A program made the translations under genes and the position numbers. The notes below the pieces were generated by a model. That model did no database searches. It was given only the letters and a program-made list of their open reading frames with translations, and had not been told where the DNA came from. Shown one piece after another: positions 33,680-43,115 of a stretch of 64,000 nt of DNA (its first letter is position 1; every line of letters begins with the position of its first letter). Location of the stretch: assembly GCF_002157835.1 (NCBI RefSeq), contig NZ_CP020809.1, positions 2,232,001-2,296,000 of the forward strand, given 5' to 3'. This DNA is from Mycobacterium dioxanotrophicus. Its GTDB lineage: Bacteria; Actinomycetota; Actinomycetes; Mycobacteriales; Mycobacteriaceae.

Positions 33680-35167
33680 ATGACGCAGTGGCGGACCATC
33701 CCCGAGATGGTCCTGAGCGCAGCGGACCGGTTCGGCGACGCCGAAGCCGTCGTCGACTACGGCGACAATCCGGCCGGGACCGACGGTCCGCTGCGCCTGT
33801 CCTTCGCCGAAGTCGCCGAACGCATCCGCACCGCCTCGGGCGCATTCTCCCGATTCGGGGTCGGCAAGGGGGACCGGGTCGCGCTGTGGGCGCCCAACTC
33901 CGCGGAATGGATCATCGCGGCGTTCGGGCTGATGACCGCGGGCGGAGTGCTCGTCCCGGTGAACACCCGGTTCAAGCCCGATGAGGCCGCCGACGTGATC
34001 GCCCGCAGCGGCGCCAAGGCGGTACTGGCCCAAAAAGGCTTCCTGGGACAGGATTTCGACATCCCGGGCGTTCCCACGATCGATCTGAAGTCGGACTTCC
34101 TCAGTGGTGGTACGCCATTCGAGGGTGCGGTCGATGGCGGCGACATCTCGGATGTCATTTACACCAGCGGCACGACCGGGCGTCCCAAGGGCGCCATGAT
34201 GAATCACAGCCAGACCCTTCGGATGTACGAGGAATGGGCGACCCTCGCGGACCTGCGCGAGGGCGACCGCTACCTGATGATCAACCCGTATTTTCACACC
34301 TTCGGGCTGAAGGCAGGTCTGGTGGCGTCGTTCCTGCGGGGTGCGACGATGCTGCCGGTAGCGGTGTTCGATATCGACCGCGTAGTGGATTTGATTGCCG
34401 TCGAACGGATCACGATGCTTCCCGGGCCGCCGACGCTGTACCACTCGCTGCTGACGGTCGCTGACAAGAACAGGCTGGCGACGTTGCGGGCCGGGGTCAC
34501 CGGCGCCGCCGACATCCCGGTCGAACTCGTCCGCCGGATCCACGACGAATTGCCGTTCCAGACCTTGATGACGGGATACGGGCTCACCGAGGCAGGCAAT
34601 GTCACGCTGTCGCGGCCGGGAGATTCGTCGGTGGATGTCGCGACGACGGCGGGCCTGCCGTGTGAAGGCGTCGAGGTGCGGGTGGCCGACGACGGTGAGG
34701 TGCTGGTCCGCGGGTACAGCGTCATGCAGGGGTACCTCGACGATCCCGTTGCGACCGCCGAGGCGATCGACACCGACGGCTGGCTGCACACCGGGGACCT
34801 CGGGGAGTTCACCGAGTCGGGCCGGCTGAGGATCGTCGGACGTAAGAAGGACATGTTCATCGTCGGCGGCTTCAACGCCTACCCGGCCGAGATCGAGGGA
34901 TATCTGCTGGAACATCCCGCCGTCGCGCAGGTGGCCGTCATCGGCGTCGCCGACGACAGGCTCGGGCAGGTTGGGAAGGCGTTCGTCGTGCTCGACGAAA
35001 ACCCTGGTGCCGCAGGAACTTCCGCCGATGAGTTGCTCGCCTGGAGTCGCGAGCGCATGGCGGGCTACAAGGTACCGCGCTACCTGGCGTTCCTCGACGA
35101 GCTACCCCTCAATGCGACAGGCAAGGTCATGAAAGATCGGCTCGGGACGCGACTCGGTGCCGGTTAA
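33680..35167 (+). CDS. Acyl-CoA synthetase, FadD3-like
   Basis: 495 aa. Motifs in order: YTSGTTGRPKGAMMNHS near residue 157, GYGLTEAGNV near 300, HTGDLGEF near 373, GRKKDMFIVGGFNAYP near 392, and NATGKVMK with the catalytic Lys near the end. Size and sequence style are close to FadD3, which activates the steroid-derived propanoate HIP in the cholesterol pathway, but this is only a resemblance. GAGGAGC precedes the ATG. It lies 58 bases after the amidohydrolase gene and probably belongs to the same transcript. Confidence 0.9.
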   Translation: MTQWRTIPEMVLSAADRFGDAEAVVDYGDNPAGTDGPLRLSFAEVAERIRTASGAFSRFGVGKGDRVALWAPNSAEWIIAAFGLMTAGGVLVPVNTRFKPDEAADVIARSGAKAVLAQKGFLGQDFDIPGVPTIDLKSDFLSGGTPFEGAVDGGDISDVIYTSGTTGRPKGAMMNHSQTLRMYEEWATLADLREGDRYLMINPYFHTFGLKAGLVASFLRGATMLPVAVFDIDRVVDLIAVERITMLPGPPTLYHSLLTVADKNRLATLRAGVTGAADIPVELVRRIHDELPFQTLMTGYGLTEAGNVTLSRPGDSSVDVATTAGLPCEGVEVRVADDGEVLVRGYSVMQGYLDDPVATAEAIDTDGWLHTGDLGEFTESGRLRIVGRKKDMFIVGGFNAYPAEIEGYLLEHPAVAQVAVIGVADDRLGQVGKAFVVLDENPGAAGTSADELLAWSRERMAGYKVPRYLAFLDELPLNATGKVMKDRLGTRLGAG

Positions 35168-35204
35168 GCACAGTGCTGACACAACTCGTAAATAACATTT
35201 CCGC

Positions 35205-35224
35205 AGATAAATAGGCATTTATCT
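35205..35224. promoter_or_regulatory. 20-bp palindrome between fadD-like gene and mam genes
   Basis: AGATAAAT-AGGC-ATTTATCT has perfect 8-base arms, in an AT-rich gap. A second imperfect repeat GGGTA...TACCC follows at about 35239-35260. Could be an operator for the Mce-associated genes or a terminator. Confidence 0.45.
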
Positions 35225-35315
35225 ACCCTCTGCAGATGGGGTACTGTCGGGGCACTACCCAAAACTGATAACGTGATTCTCGTTAAGCAGGCTGCTGAAC
35301 GGACAGGAGGTCGAC

Positions 35316-36143
35316 ATGCCGTCCCGCAAGCCTTCAGCGTCGCTACTCGATAGTAGCCAAGACGACCCGTCTCCGGAGGACGCATTGGCGCTGGCCGAAC
35401 AGGCCGAGGCCGAAGCCGAGGAAGCCGAGGCGGTCGCGGCGGCAGCACGCGCCAGAGCGCGTGCGATCCGGCTCCGCAACCAGGCTGCCGCCCGGGAACT
35501 GCTGGCCGGCAACGACACCGAGGCCGAGACCTCGTCGGCCGAGTCGACCGTGACAGAGCAGGCTGAGCCGACCGAGACTGCCGGCGCAGAAGATGCGGAC
35601 GAAGCGGAAGAAAAAGAAGAAGAGGCGACGGCGCGGCGTCGGCGGCTGCACATCCCGCGGCTGTTCTGGAAAGTCCTGGCGAGCTGCCTGGCGATCATCG
35701 CCATCTGTGCGCTGCTGGGTGCCAGCGGATTCATGATCTGGAAGCACGGACAGGCCGATCATCGGCGCCAACTCACGGCGGAATTCACCGCGGCGGCCCG
35801 GCAGAGTGTCGTGACGCTGATGTCGCTGGACTTCAACCACGTTCAGGACGACGTGAAAAACATCCTGGACAACTCCACCGGCGACTTCAAGAAGGACTTC
35901 GAAGCGCAGCAGAACGATTTCATCAAGCTCGCTCAGCAATCCAAGGTCGTGACCGAGTCGACCGTGAACGCCGCAGCGGTCGACACCATGAGCGACGACA
36001 ATGCCGTGGTCCTGATCGCCGCCACCACGCGGGTCACCAACACCGCGGGCGCCCAACAGCAGCCGCGCTCCTGGCGGGTCGCGGTGAGCCTGACCAGGGA
36101 GGGCGGCCAGATCAAGCTGGCGAAAGTCGAGTTCGTACCGTGA
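35316..36143 (+). CDS. Mce-associated membrane protein (first of a pair)
   Basis: 275 aa. The first 110 residues are charged, with Ala/Glu-rich coiled-coil-like segments (AEQAEAEAEEAEAVAAAARA) and an acidic stretch EAEEKEEE-like before RRRR. One membrane helix follows (about 120-142), then an extracytoplasmic domain with FTAAARQSVVTLMSLDFNHV. This is the Mam architecture; Mam proteins stabilise Mce transporters. ACAGGAGG precedes the ATG. Normally such genes follow mceF directly, but here they are 14 kb away. Confidence 0.88.
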   Translation: MPSRKPSASLLDSSQDDPSPEDALALAEQAEAEAEEAEAVAAAARARARAIRLRNQAAARELLAGNDTEAETSSAESTVTEQAEPTETAGAEDADEAEEKEEEATARRRRLHIPRLFWKVLASCLAIIAICALLGASGFMIWKHGQADHRRQLTAEFTAAARQSVVTLMSLDFNHVQDDVKNILDNSTGDFKKDFEAQQNDFIKLAQQSKVVTESTVNAAAVDTMSDDNAVVLIAATTRVTNTAGAQQQPRSWRVAVSLTREGGQIKLAKVEFVP

Positions 36144-36733
36144 CCGTGAAGACTGACAACGAAGAAGTCGACGTATTCGACCTGGTCGGAACAGCCGACG
36201 CCGAAGACGTACGCGTCGAGGCAGGGAAGCGTCGGTGGTGGACACCCTTGCAGCGCCGCTGGTTTCCGCTGACGCTGGCATTCGCACTGGTGCTGTCGGC
36301 GGCGTTGGCCGGCTGGCTGTACTTCGCGCAGTACCGGCCGGACCGCGCGACCGATCAGGCTGTGCAGCAGACGGTTCTCAAGGCCGCGACGGACGGCACC
36401 GTGGCGCTGCTGTCGTACAAACCGGACAGCCTCGATCACGACTTCACCACCGCCAAGTCGCATCTGACCGGCGACTTCCTGTCGTATTACAACAAGTTCA
36501 CCCAGGAGATCGTCACACCCGCCGCCAAGCAGAAGGCGGTGTCCACCTCGGCGGCCGTGGTACGCAGCGCGGTCATGGAGATGCACCCCGATTCGGCGGT
36601 GGTGATGGTCTTCGTCAATCAAGCCACCACGAGTAACCAGAATCCCGACGGCAGCTTCGCGGCCAGCACAGTCAAGGTCGGACTGACCAAGGTCGACGGT
36701 AGCTGGCTGATCTCGTCCTTCGACCCGGTCTGA
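36140..36733 (+). CDS. Mce-associated membrane protein (second of a pair)
   Basis: 197 aa with one membrane helix at about residues 44-63, followed by an extracytoplasmic domain with AATDGTVALLSYKPDSLDHDF, quoted in part, and a C-terminal VDGSWLISSFDPV. It has the same layout as the preceding protein, without the long N-terminal acidic region. GTG overlaps the previous stop (GTGA). Such pairs (MamA/MamB-like) accompany mce operons. Confidence 0.87.
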   Translation: MTVKTDNEEVDVFDLVGTADAEDVRVEAGKRRWWTPLQRRWFPLTLAFALVLSAALAGWLYFAQYRPDRATDQAVQQTVLKAATDGTVALLSYKPDSLDHDFTTAKSHLTGDFLSYYNKFTQEIVTPAAKQKAVSTSAAVVRSAVMEMHPDSAVVMVFVNQATTSNQNPDGSFAASTVKVGLTKVDGSWLISSFDPV

Positions 36734-36809
36734 CCGGCGCCGCCAAGCGGTGGAATGCCGGCCGCCCCGGTACCGTCAGCGTCGACACCGACCGGGAGGA
36801 CGCTGATAC

Positions 36810-38081
36810 GTGACCGAGGGCGATTCGAATTCGCCGGTGCAGACCCACCGGATCCGCCGCATGTCGGGACGCGATCCCCATGAACGGCACCGGGTGTCCT
36901 CGCCGCTGGAGTTGTTGTTCGACCTGACGTTCGCCATCGCATTCGGGGTGGCGGCCTCACAGTTCGCGCATCTGCTGGCCGAGGGACACGTGGGTGACGG
37001 GCTGTGGGGCTTCGGCTTCGCGGTGTTCGCCATCTGGTGGGCGTGGATGAACTTCAGCTGGTTCGCCTCGGCATACGACACCGACGACTGGATCTACCGG
37101 CTGACGACCATGGTGCAGATGGTCGGCGTCATCATCCTGGCGCTGGGACTCCCGCAGACCTTCGCCTCCATCGAGCACGGCGGTCACGTGAACAACACCG
37201 TCATGGTCGCCGGCTATGTGGTGATGCGGATTGCCATGGTGACGCAGTGGTTGCGCGCCGCGCGCCAGGATCCGGACCGGCGGGCCGCCTGCCTGACGTA
37301 CGCGACCGTCATCGTCGTCGCGCAAATCGGCTGGATCGCCCAGATCCTGGTGAGCACGTCGGTGTGGGTGTTCGCGGCGGGCGCCCTGGTGCTGATGGCC
37401 CTGGAGATCTCCGGGCCGTTCCTCGCCGAGCGCCGCATGGGTGGCACGCCGTGGCACGCGCACCACATCGCCGAGCGGTACAGCCTGCTGGCCATCATCG
37501 CGCTCGGCGAGGGTGTGGTCGGGACGGTGGCATCGCTGTCGGCCGCGGTCGGTGAACACGGCTGGTCTGCCGATGCGGTCGTGCTCGCCGTGGCAGGCAC
37601 GGGCCTCACCTTCGGCATGTGGTGGGTGTATTTCCTGGTGCCCGCCGCGGAGTTGCTGCACGCCCACCGCGAGGTGTCGTTCCTGTACGGGTACCTGCAC
37701 CTGTTCGTGTTCGGCGCGATCGTGGCGACCGGCGCCGGGCTGCACGTCGCCGCGTACTACGTCGAAGAACAGTCCGAGTTGAGCACTGTGGCCACCGTGC
37801 TGTCGGTCGCGATCCCGGTCGCCGTGTATGTCACCGCGATGTTCGTCATCTACTCGATGCTGGTCGGCACATTCGACGTCTTCCACACCGGACTGCTGGT
37901 GATCGCCGGCGCCGTACTGGCCGCCGCCGTGGCGATGGCCGCCGCCGACATCCCGTTGGCGCCGTGCCTGCTGGTGGTGACCGCGGCGCCGATGGTCATC
38001 GTGGCGGGCTTCGAGCTCGTGGGCCACCGGCACGCCAGAGAGATCGTCGCCAGACGGCTGGCCGATCAGCGCGGCGGGTGA
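36810..38081 (+). CDS. Low temperature requirement protein A (LtrA) family membrane protein
   Basis: 423 aa with about eleven to twelve membrane helices. The N-terminal VSSPLELLFDLTFAIAFG and the central HHIAERYSLLAIIALGEGVVG are signatures of LtrA, a family first linked to growth of Listeria in the cold; molecular function is unknown. GGGAGGACG lies upstream of the GTG. It converges on the MFS gene with a 16-base overlap of the coding ends. Confidence 0.9.
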   Translation: MTEGDSNSPVQTHRIRRMSGRDPHERHRVSSPLELLFDLTFAIAFGVAASQFAHLLAEGHVGDGLWGFGFAVFAIWWAWMNFSWFASAYDTDDWIYRLTTMVQMVGVIILALGLPQTFASIEHGGHVNNTVMVAGYVVMRIAMVTQWLRAARQDPDRRAACLTYATVIVVAQIGWIAQILVSTSVWVFAAGALVLMALEISGPFLAERRMGGTPWHAHHIAERYSLLAIIALGEGVVGTVASLSAAVGEHGWSADAVVLAVAGTGLTFGMWWVYFLVPAAELLHAHREVSFLYGYLHLFVFGAIVATGAGLHVAAYYVEEQSELSTVATVLSVAIPVAVYVTAMFVIYSMLVGTFDVFHTGLLVIAGAVLAAAVAMAAADIPLAPCLLVVTAAPMVIVAGFELVGHRHAREIVARRLADQRGG

Positions 38082-39388
38082 GCCTCGAAGCCTTCCAGCA
38101 GCATTCGCTCCTGCTCGACCCGCATCAGCTTCCTGGCTTTGCTACGGGTGATGAGAATGCCGACGGTGGCCAGCACCCAGACTGCGTACTGCACTGCCCA
38201 GGCCACCCGGAACGAGGCGGCCGAGTAGTCGCCGGCATGGGCGAGGATGAGCCCCATGGACTGCATGACCAGCAGCGCTGCCAGGAAGCCGCCCATGTTC
38301 ACCATGCCCTGAGCGGTCCCGAGCGTGGCGCTCGGATTGAAGGTGCGGGCGAAGTCGAAGCCGACCATCGAACCTGGCCCGCCCACCGAGATGATCACGA
38401 TGAGCGTCACCAGCAACCACAGCGGGGCGCGGCCGGGTAGCGCGAGAACGACCGTCCAGATCAGGGCATTGCTGGCGATGATGGCGAGCACCAGACGCGA
38501 TCGCCGGTGCGGATGGCGGCCCGTGAAGATCCCGATCGCGATGCCCGCGGTGATCGCCACGACGACCGAGAGCGTCAGCAGGGAGCCGGCGACCGTGGTG
38601 GAGAGTCCCTGCGCGACGGTCAGATACGGCACGCCCCACATGAGCGCGAACACCGTCACCGAGAACTGGGTGCCCATGTGGGTGAAGAAGCCCAGCCGGG
38701 TGCCGGGGCGCAGCCACACCGTTTTCACGCTCGCGAGGATGTCGTGGACGGTGGTGGTCTCGGCTGCGACGACCCGCCCGTGTGGCGTATTGCGGACCAG
38801 CGCGAGCGCGAGCGCCATCGCAACGACGCCGAACACGGCGACGGACAGATATGCCGGCGTCCAGCCGGAGCCGGTGAGCAGCGCCAGGAAGGGCACCGCG
38901 GACAACACCTGACCGAGCTGCCCACAGATGCCGGTCAACTGGGTGACCAACGGGACCTGCGAGGGCTTGAACCAATGCGGTACCAGCCGGAGCACCGATA
39001 TGAACGTCACCGCGTCGCCGAGGCCGACGACCGCACGTGCGGCGAAGGCCGCGGGCAAGGACTCGCTGAGTGCCAGCACCAGCTGCCCGGTGGCCATCAG
39101 CCCCGCGCCGGAGACGATGAGTATGCGCGAGCCGAATCGGTCGAGCAGCAGGCCGGCAGGCACCTGTGCGCCGGCGTAGACGATCACCTGCAGCACCACG
39201 AAGCTCGACAGCACACTCGGATTGGCGGCAAACCGGTCGGCGGCCTGCAAACCGGAGACGCCGAGGGTGGTGCGGTCGAGTACCGCGACGATGTACGCGA
39301 GCAGTCCGGTGGCCCAGACGATCCAGGGACGCACTCGCGGCCTTTCGTCGAACGGATTGTCTTGATGTCTTGCAACATGGTCGCGCAC
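38066..39388 (-). CDS. Major facilitator superfamily transporter
   Basis: 440 aa with twelve membrane helices. It has the MFS loop pattern LLLDRFGSRILI after helix 2 and a family-typical VLDRTTLGVSG at helix 1, as in anion:cation or nitrate/sugar-acid-type symporters. Substrate unknown. The start is taken at GTG 39388. It is divergent from the MerR-like regulator, which may control it. Confidence 0.85.
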   Translation of the reverse strand: MRDHVARHQDNPFDERPRVRPWIVWATGLLAYIVAVLDRTTLGVSGLQAADRFAANPSVLSSFVVLQVIVYAGAQVPAGLLLDRFGSRILIVSGAGLMATGQLVLALSESLPAAFAARAVVGLGDAVTFISVLRLVPHWFKPSQVPLVTQLTGICGQLGQVLSAVPFLALLTGSGWTPAYLSVAVFGVVAMALALALVRNTPHGRVVAAETTTVHDILASVKTVWLRPGTRLGFFTHMGTQFSVTVFALMWGVPYLTVAQGLSTTVAGSLLTLSVVVAITAGIAIGIFTGRHPHRRSRLVLAIIASNALIWTVVLALPGRAPLWLLVTLIVIISVGGPGSMVGFDFARTFNPSATLGTAQGMVNMGGFLAALLVMQSMGLILAHAGDYSAASFRVAWAVQYAVWVLATVGILITRSKARKLMRVEQERMLLEGFEAHPPR

Positions 39389-39642
39389 CTGGGCTGTTGC
39401 TTTCCAATTCTGGCCGGGTGAATTGACTCACCGCATTGCGTCCTCGCCCCGGTGGTAGTTGGCTGTGATTGCAGGGGCGGGTGTGTATTACTGTCGCTCG
39501 ATCGGCATATCTGCAGATGAAAGCTTTGATAGCTCATTCAACAAATGATTCGGCGGTGACGGCAAAACTTCGCTCCGAGCTGTTCAGCCGGGGTAGGGTG
39601 AAGCAATGTATCGCTGTCCGGTTCGGTGCAGGGACGGCCAGA
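39389..39642. promoter_or_regulatory. Divergent promoter region of MFS transporter and MerR-like regulator
   Basis: Contains GGTGA-ATTGAC-TCACC (39417-39432), 29 bases upstream of the MFS start, and the perfect ATCTGCAGAT (39509-39518). MerR-type regulators usually bind such dyads inside long promoter spacers. No gene is called in it. Confidence 0.4.
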
Positions 39643-40251
39643 TTGACTGAGTATCGGTTGGACGATCTGGCGCGAATCTCCGGCATCAGCGCCCGGAACA
39701 TCCGCGCCTACCGTGAGCGCGGGCTGCTCGATCCGCCCCGTCGGGTCGGTCGTTCGGCGTACTACGGGGATGCCCACCTGGCTCAACTGGCGGCCATCAG
39801 CCAGCTTCTGGGCAAAGGGTTCAGCTCCGCACACATCGCCGAGTTTTTCGACGGGCTGCGCGGCGGCCGCAGCCTGGTCGACGTGCTCGGCATCCCCCCG
39901 ACGGCGGTGGGTCGACAAATGCGTCGGCTGCAGATCGCCCCATCGCATCCCGACGTCGCCATCCTCGTCTCGCGCGGTCTGGCGCGGATCGTGGAGGGCG
40001 CCGTGGCATTGACTGACCCGGTGCTCGCCGAGATCGTCGACCAGGTAGCTGATCAGCGGCTCTGGGTCCACACCATCGCGCAGGTGGTCGCGGCGACCGA
40101 CGCGGCGATCGACGCACTCGCTGAATCGGCGGTCGGGACGGTCTCCGAGAACTTGACCGCCCTGCCTGAGTCGGACAACCGCGAGTTGGCGCGTGCCGTG
40201 CTGTCGGACCTGCTCGACCAGGCGGTCAAACAGGCTGCCGCAATCGCCTGA
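39643..40251 (+). CDS. MerR-family-like transcriptional regulator
   Basis: 202 aa if started at TTG 39643 (AGGGAC upstream); an in-frame GTG at 39598 and an ATG at 39517 are alternatives. The winged-helix domain is clear: YRLDDLARISGISARNIRAYRERGLL, quoted in two overlapping parts in family texts, then GRSAYYGDAHLAQL. The C-terminal part is helical with no recognised ligand site. It is divergent from the MFS transporter and ends three bases before the convergent potC stop. Confidence 0.85.
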   Translation: MTEYRLDDLARISGISARNIRAYRERGLLDPPRRVGRSAYYGDAHLAQLAAISQLLGKGFSSAHIAEFFDGLRGGRSLVDVLGIPPTAVGRQMRRLQIAPSHPDVAILVSRGLARIVEGAVALTDPVLAEIVDQVADQRLWVHTIAQVVAATDAAIDALAESAVGTVSENLTALPESDNRELARAVLSDLLDQAVKQAAAIA

Positions 40252-40254
40252 GCG

Positions 40255-41058
40255 TCACACCCGCGACGTTGCGGGATCACCGCCGAAGCGCCCGGCCAGC
40301 CACACCGGGATGATGGCCAGCACGGTAAGGGCGGCGGCGACCACATTGATGACCGGTGCCTGATTCGGGCGGAACAAGTTGGCGAAGATCCAGATCGGCA
40401 GGGTCTGCACTGTCGGGCCCGCGGTGAACGTGGTGACGACGATCTCGTCGAACGACAGCGCGAAAGCCAGGATCGCCCCGGCCAGCAGCGCCCCGCGCAT
40501 CAACGGGAAGGTGACGAGGCGAAACGTCTGCCAGTCCGAGGCGCCGAGGTCGGCTGATGCGTCTTCGAGGTTGGTGCCCATCTGACGCAGCCTGGCCTGA
40601 ACGTTGTTGAACACGATGACGATGCAGAACGTGGCGTGGCCGATGATGACCGTCGCCAGCCCGAGCGTCATCGCCAAGGTCGAGGTGAACGTCGCGTTCA
40701 AGGCGATGCCCGTGACGATACCGGGCAGCGTGATCGGCAGGACCACAAGGAAACTCACGGTGTTGCGGCCGAAGAACCGGTACCGCTGGACGGCGAACGC
40801 CACCATGGTGCCGAGCACCAGGGCGATGACCGTGGCGGCCAGGCCCACCACGACGGAGTTGGCGAGCGCCTGCCACATGCCCGTGCTGTGTGCGGCGGCC
40901 GACCACCACGCCAGGGTGAAACCGGTGGGAGGGAACGCGAACGTGCGTGAGGCGTTGAACGCGTTGAGTACCACCAGAATCAGTGGGGTGTAGAGGAACA
41001 CCATGACCGCGACGGTCCAGATGCGAAGCCCGCGTCGTCCTGCGCTGGAGAACATCAC
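40255..41058 (-). CDS. potC: ABC transporter permease, spermidine/putrescine type
   Basis: 267 aa with six membrane helices. The permease EAA loop is visible as NLEDASADLGASDWQTFRLVTFP, quoted from its middle. Together with PotB it forms the channel of a polyamine-type importer. It overlaps potB by four bases (ATGA). Last gene of the leftward operon potA-potD-potB-potC. Polyamine specificity is by family only. Confidence 0.88.
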   Translation of the reverse strand: MMFSSAGRRGLRIWTVAVMVFLYTPLILVVLNAFNASRTFAFPPTGFTLAWWSAAAHSTGMWQALANSVVVGLAATVIALVLGTMVAFAVQRYRFFGRNTVSFLVVLPITLPGIVTGIALNATFTSTLAMTLGLATVIIGHATFCIVIVFNNVQARLRQMGTNLEDASADLGASDWQTFRLVTFPLMRGALLAGAILAFALSFDEIVVTTFTAGPTVQTLPIWIFANLFRPNQAPVINVVAAALTVLAIIPVWLAGRFGGDPATSRV

Positions 41059-41894
41059 ACGTTCTCCAGCGCGCCGGTGCGCCGCATCGCGAGCAGGTAG
41101 GCGACGATCGCGACCAGCGGGATGGCCGACAGCGCCGCGGCCAGCGGCTGGTTGTTGGCGGTGACGAGTTGCCCGTAGATGATGTTGCCGAGCATTTGGG
41201 TCTTGCCGCCGACGATGGTCACCGCGATGTAGTCGCCCAGGGACAGGGAGAAGGTGAAGATGGAACCTGCCGCGATGCCCGGGAACACCAAGGGCGCCAA
41301 GATCAGTCGCAACGTGGTCAGGTCAGAGGAGCCGAGATCGGCACTGGCGTCGATCAGCGAGTCCGGGACGCGTTCGAACGCCGCATAGACCGGCATCACC
41401 ATGTACGGCAACCACAGGTAGGTCAGCGTGATGATCGTGGCGACCAGCCCGTAGCCGGGGGTGAAGCCCGTCGCCCAGGACAACGGGCCCGCCGGCGACA
41501 GCAGCATGCGCCACGCGTAGGCCTTCACCAGGTAGCTCGCCCACAGCGGCGTGGTCACGGCGACCACCAGGGCCAGTCGCACCCGTCGAGAGGCGACCTT
41601 GGCCATGTAGAGCGCCAGTGGTACGGCCAGCGCCGCGCAGCACACAGTGACCGTGGCCGCCACCGCCAGGGTGCGCAACGTCGCGATCCGGAACACCTCG
41701 TCGGTCAGCACCCGCACGATGTTGTCGCCGGTGAAGGTGCGCACCACCGCGCCGGTGAACTCGTCGGTGCTCCAGAACGCCGAAACCAGAAGAACGGCAA
41801 GCGAACCCAGATACGCCACCACCAGCCAGGTGAGCGGCGGCGCCAGCAGGAACGCCAGCCGCACCCGACGGGTCAGCCCTTGACCTGCTGCCAC
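41055..41894 (-). CDS. potB: ABC transporter permease, spermidine/putrescine type
   Basis: 279 aa from GTG 41894 (overlapping the potD end by 22 bases). GTG 41864, eight bases after the potD stop, is an equally possible start and begins at the first helix (VRLAFLLAPPLTW). Six membrane helices; the EAA loop reads LIDASADLGSSDLTTLRLILAP. Coupled to potD upstream and potC downstream. Confidence 0.87.
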   Translation of the reverse strand: MAAGQGLTRRVRLAFLLAPPLTWLVVAYLGSLAVLLVSAFWSTDEFTGAVVRTFTGDNIVRVLTDEVFRIATLRTLAVAATVTVCCAALAVPLALYMAKVASRRVRLALVVAVTTPLWASYLVKAYAWRMLLSPAGPLSWATGFTPGYGLVATIITLTYLWLPYMVMPVYAAFERVPDSLIDASADLGSSDLTTLRLILAPLVFPGIAAGSIFTFSLSLGDYIAVTIVGGKTQMLGNIIYGQLVTANNQPLAAALSAIPLVAIVAYLLAMRRTGALENV

Positions 41895-43072
41895 TTGTCG
41901 ACCCACTGGCTGTAGGCCGTGCAGTTGTTGCCGCTGCCGTCGACGCACTGGGTCTGCGGCGTGGTCCAGTAGTGGATCTGTGCGGCGTAGTCGGCGTCGG
42001 TGGCGTGGTAGATGTCGCAGAAATCCTTCTGCGTGGTGTGCTCACAGGCCTTCGTCTGCGCCGGTGCCTCACCGAAGTACTCCGCCACCTGGGCGTTGAT
42101 TTCGGGCGAGGTGATCCAGTTCATCCACTTGTACATGCAGTTGGGGTGGGCGGCTTTCGACGAGATCATCCAGGTGTCCGACCAGCCCGTCGACCCTTCC
42201 TTGGGCAGCACGGTGTTGACCTGGACCTTGTTGTCACCGCCGATGGTGTTGGCGATCACCTGCCACGTGGTGCCGATGACCGTGGTGCCGGATTCGAAGG
42301 CCTGGACTTCCTTGGTGTAGTCCGACCAGTATTCGCCGATGTTCTCGCGCTGGGCCTTGAGCAGATCCGTTGCGGCGTCGAGTTGTTCGCTGGTCAGCGA
42401 GTACGGGTCCTTGATGCCCAGCTCCGGTTTCGTCTTGGACAGGTACAACGCGGCGTCGGCGATGTAGATCGGGTTGTCGTAGGCGGTGACCTTGCCCTTG
42501 TACTTGCCTGCGTCGGTGAACACCGCCGCCCAGGAGTTGGGTGCGTCGCGCACGGCATCGATGTTGTACATCAACAGATTTGCGCCCCAGCCGTGCGGGA
42601 TCCCGTACATCTGCTTGTCCACGGAATTCCACGGCTTGTCCTTGAGGAACGGTGAGATCGTGGCGTAGTTGGGCACCAGGTCGGTGTTCACCGGTGACAC
42701 GTCACCGGCGTAGATGAGCCGCAGCGTGGCATCTCCGGACGCCGAGACACCGTCGTACTGCCCGCTGCGCATCAGCTGCACCATCTCGTCCGAGGTGTTG
42801 CCGATCTTGACGTTGACCTGGCAGCCGGTCTGCTGCTGGAACGGCGTGACCCAGTCGACTTTCTTGTCGTTCGAGCCGTTTTCGGCATAGCCCGCCCACG
42901 CGATGAGGTTCAACTGTCCTTCGCCGTTGCCGACCGAACTCAGCGGTTCGAGCTTCGGTGGCGCGTTTCCGGTGGTTCCCGGGGTCTTGGACCCGGAGCA
43001 TGCCACGACCAGCGTGACGCACGCGGCGATCACCAATCCCGCACGCAGAGCTCGGATTCTCTGAGTTCTCAC
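41873..43072 (-). CDS. potD: Polyamine-type ABC transporter substrate-binding lipoprotein
   Basis: 399 aa. A lipoprotein signal ends in LVVAC with Cys25. The mature part has the PotD pattern LNLIAWAGY, TSDEMVQLMRSGQYDGVSAS and a Trp/Asp-rich pocket; four cysteines lie near the C-terminus. The GTG start is partly made by the insertion element: G is the terminal base of the IS and TG comes from the target duplication. Without the IS, the start would be ATG with AAGGAG six bases upstream (now at 44762-44776), and the protein sequence would be the same. Its native ribosome site and potA-linked transcript are thus cut off. Confidence 0.9.
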   Translation of the reverse strand: MRTQRIRALRAGLVIAACVTLVVACSGSKTPGTTGNAPPKLEPLSSVGNGEGQLNLIAWAGYAENGSNDKKVDWVTPFQQQTGCQVNVKIGNTSDEMVQLMRSGQYDGVSASGDATLRLIYAGDVSPVNTDLVPNYATISPFLKDKPWNSVDKQMYGIPHGWGANLLMYNIDAVRDAPNSWAAVFTDAGKYKGKVTAYDNPIYIADAALYLSKTKPELGIKDPYSLTSEQLDAATDLLKAQRENIGEYWSDYTKEVQAFESGTTVIGTTWQVIANTIGGDNKVQVNTVLPKEGSTGWSDTWMISSKAAHPNCMYKWMNWITSPEINAQVAEYFGEAPAQTKACEHTTQKDFCDIYHATDADYAAQIHYWTTPQTQCVDGSGNNCTAYSQWVDKWQQVKG

Positions 43073-43115
43073 CCAGATTTTTCGGGGATTATCGCTGGTG
43101 ACGGCGTGTAGATAA

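Noticed and set aside
35276..35281. ATTCTC half-site upstream of the Mce-associated genes
   Set aside because: No matching GAGAAT at the right spacing; a single 6-base half-site is expected by chance.
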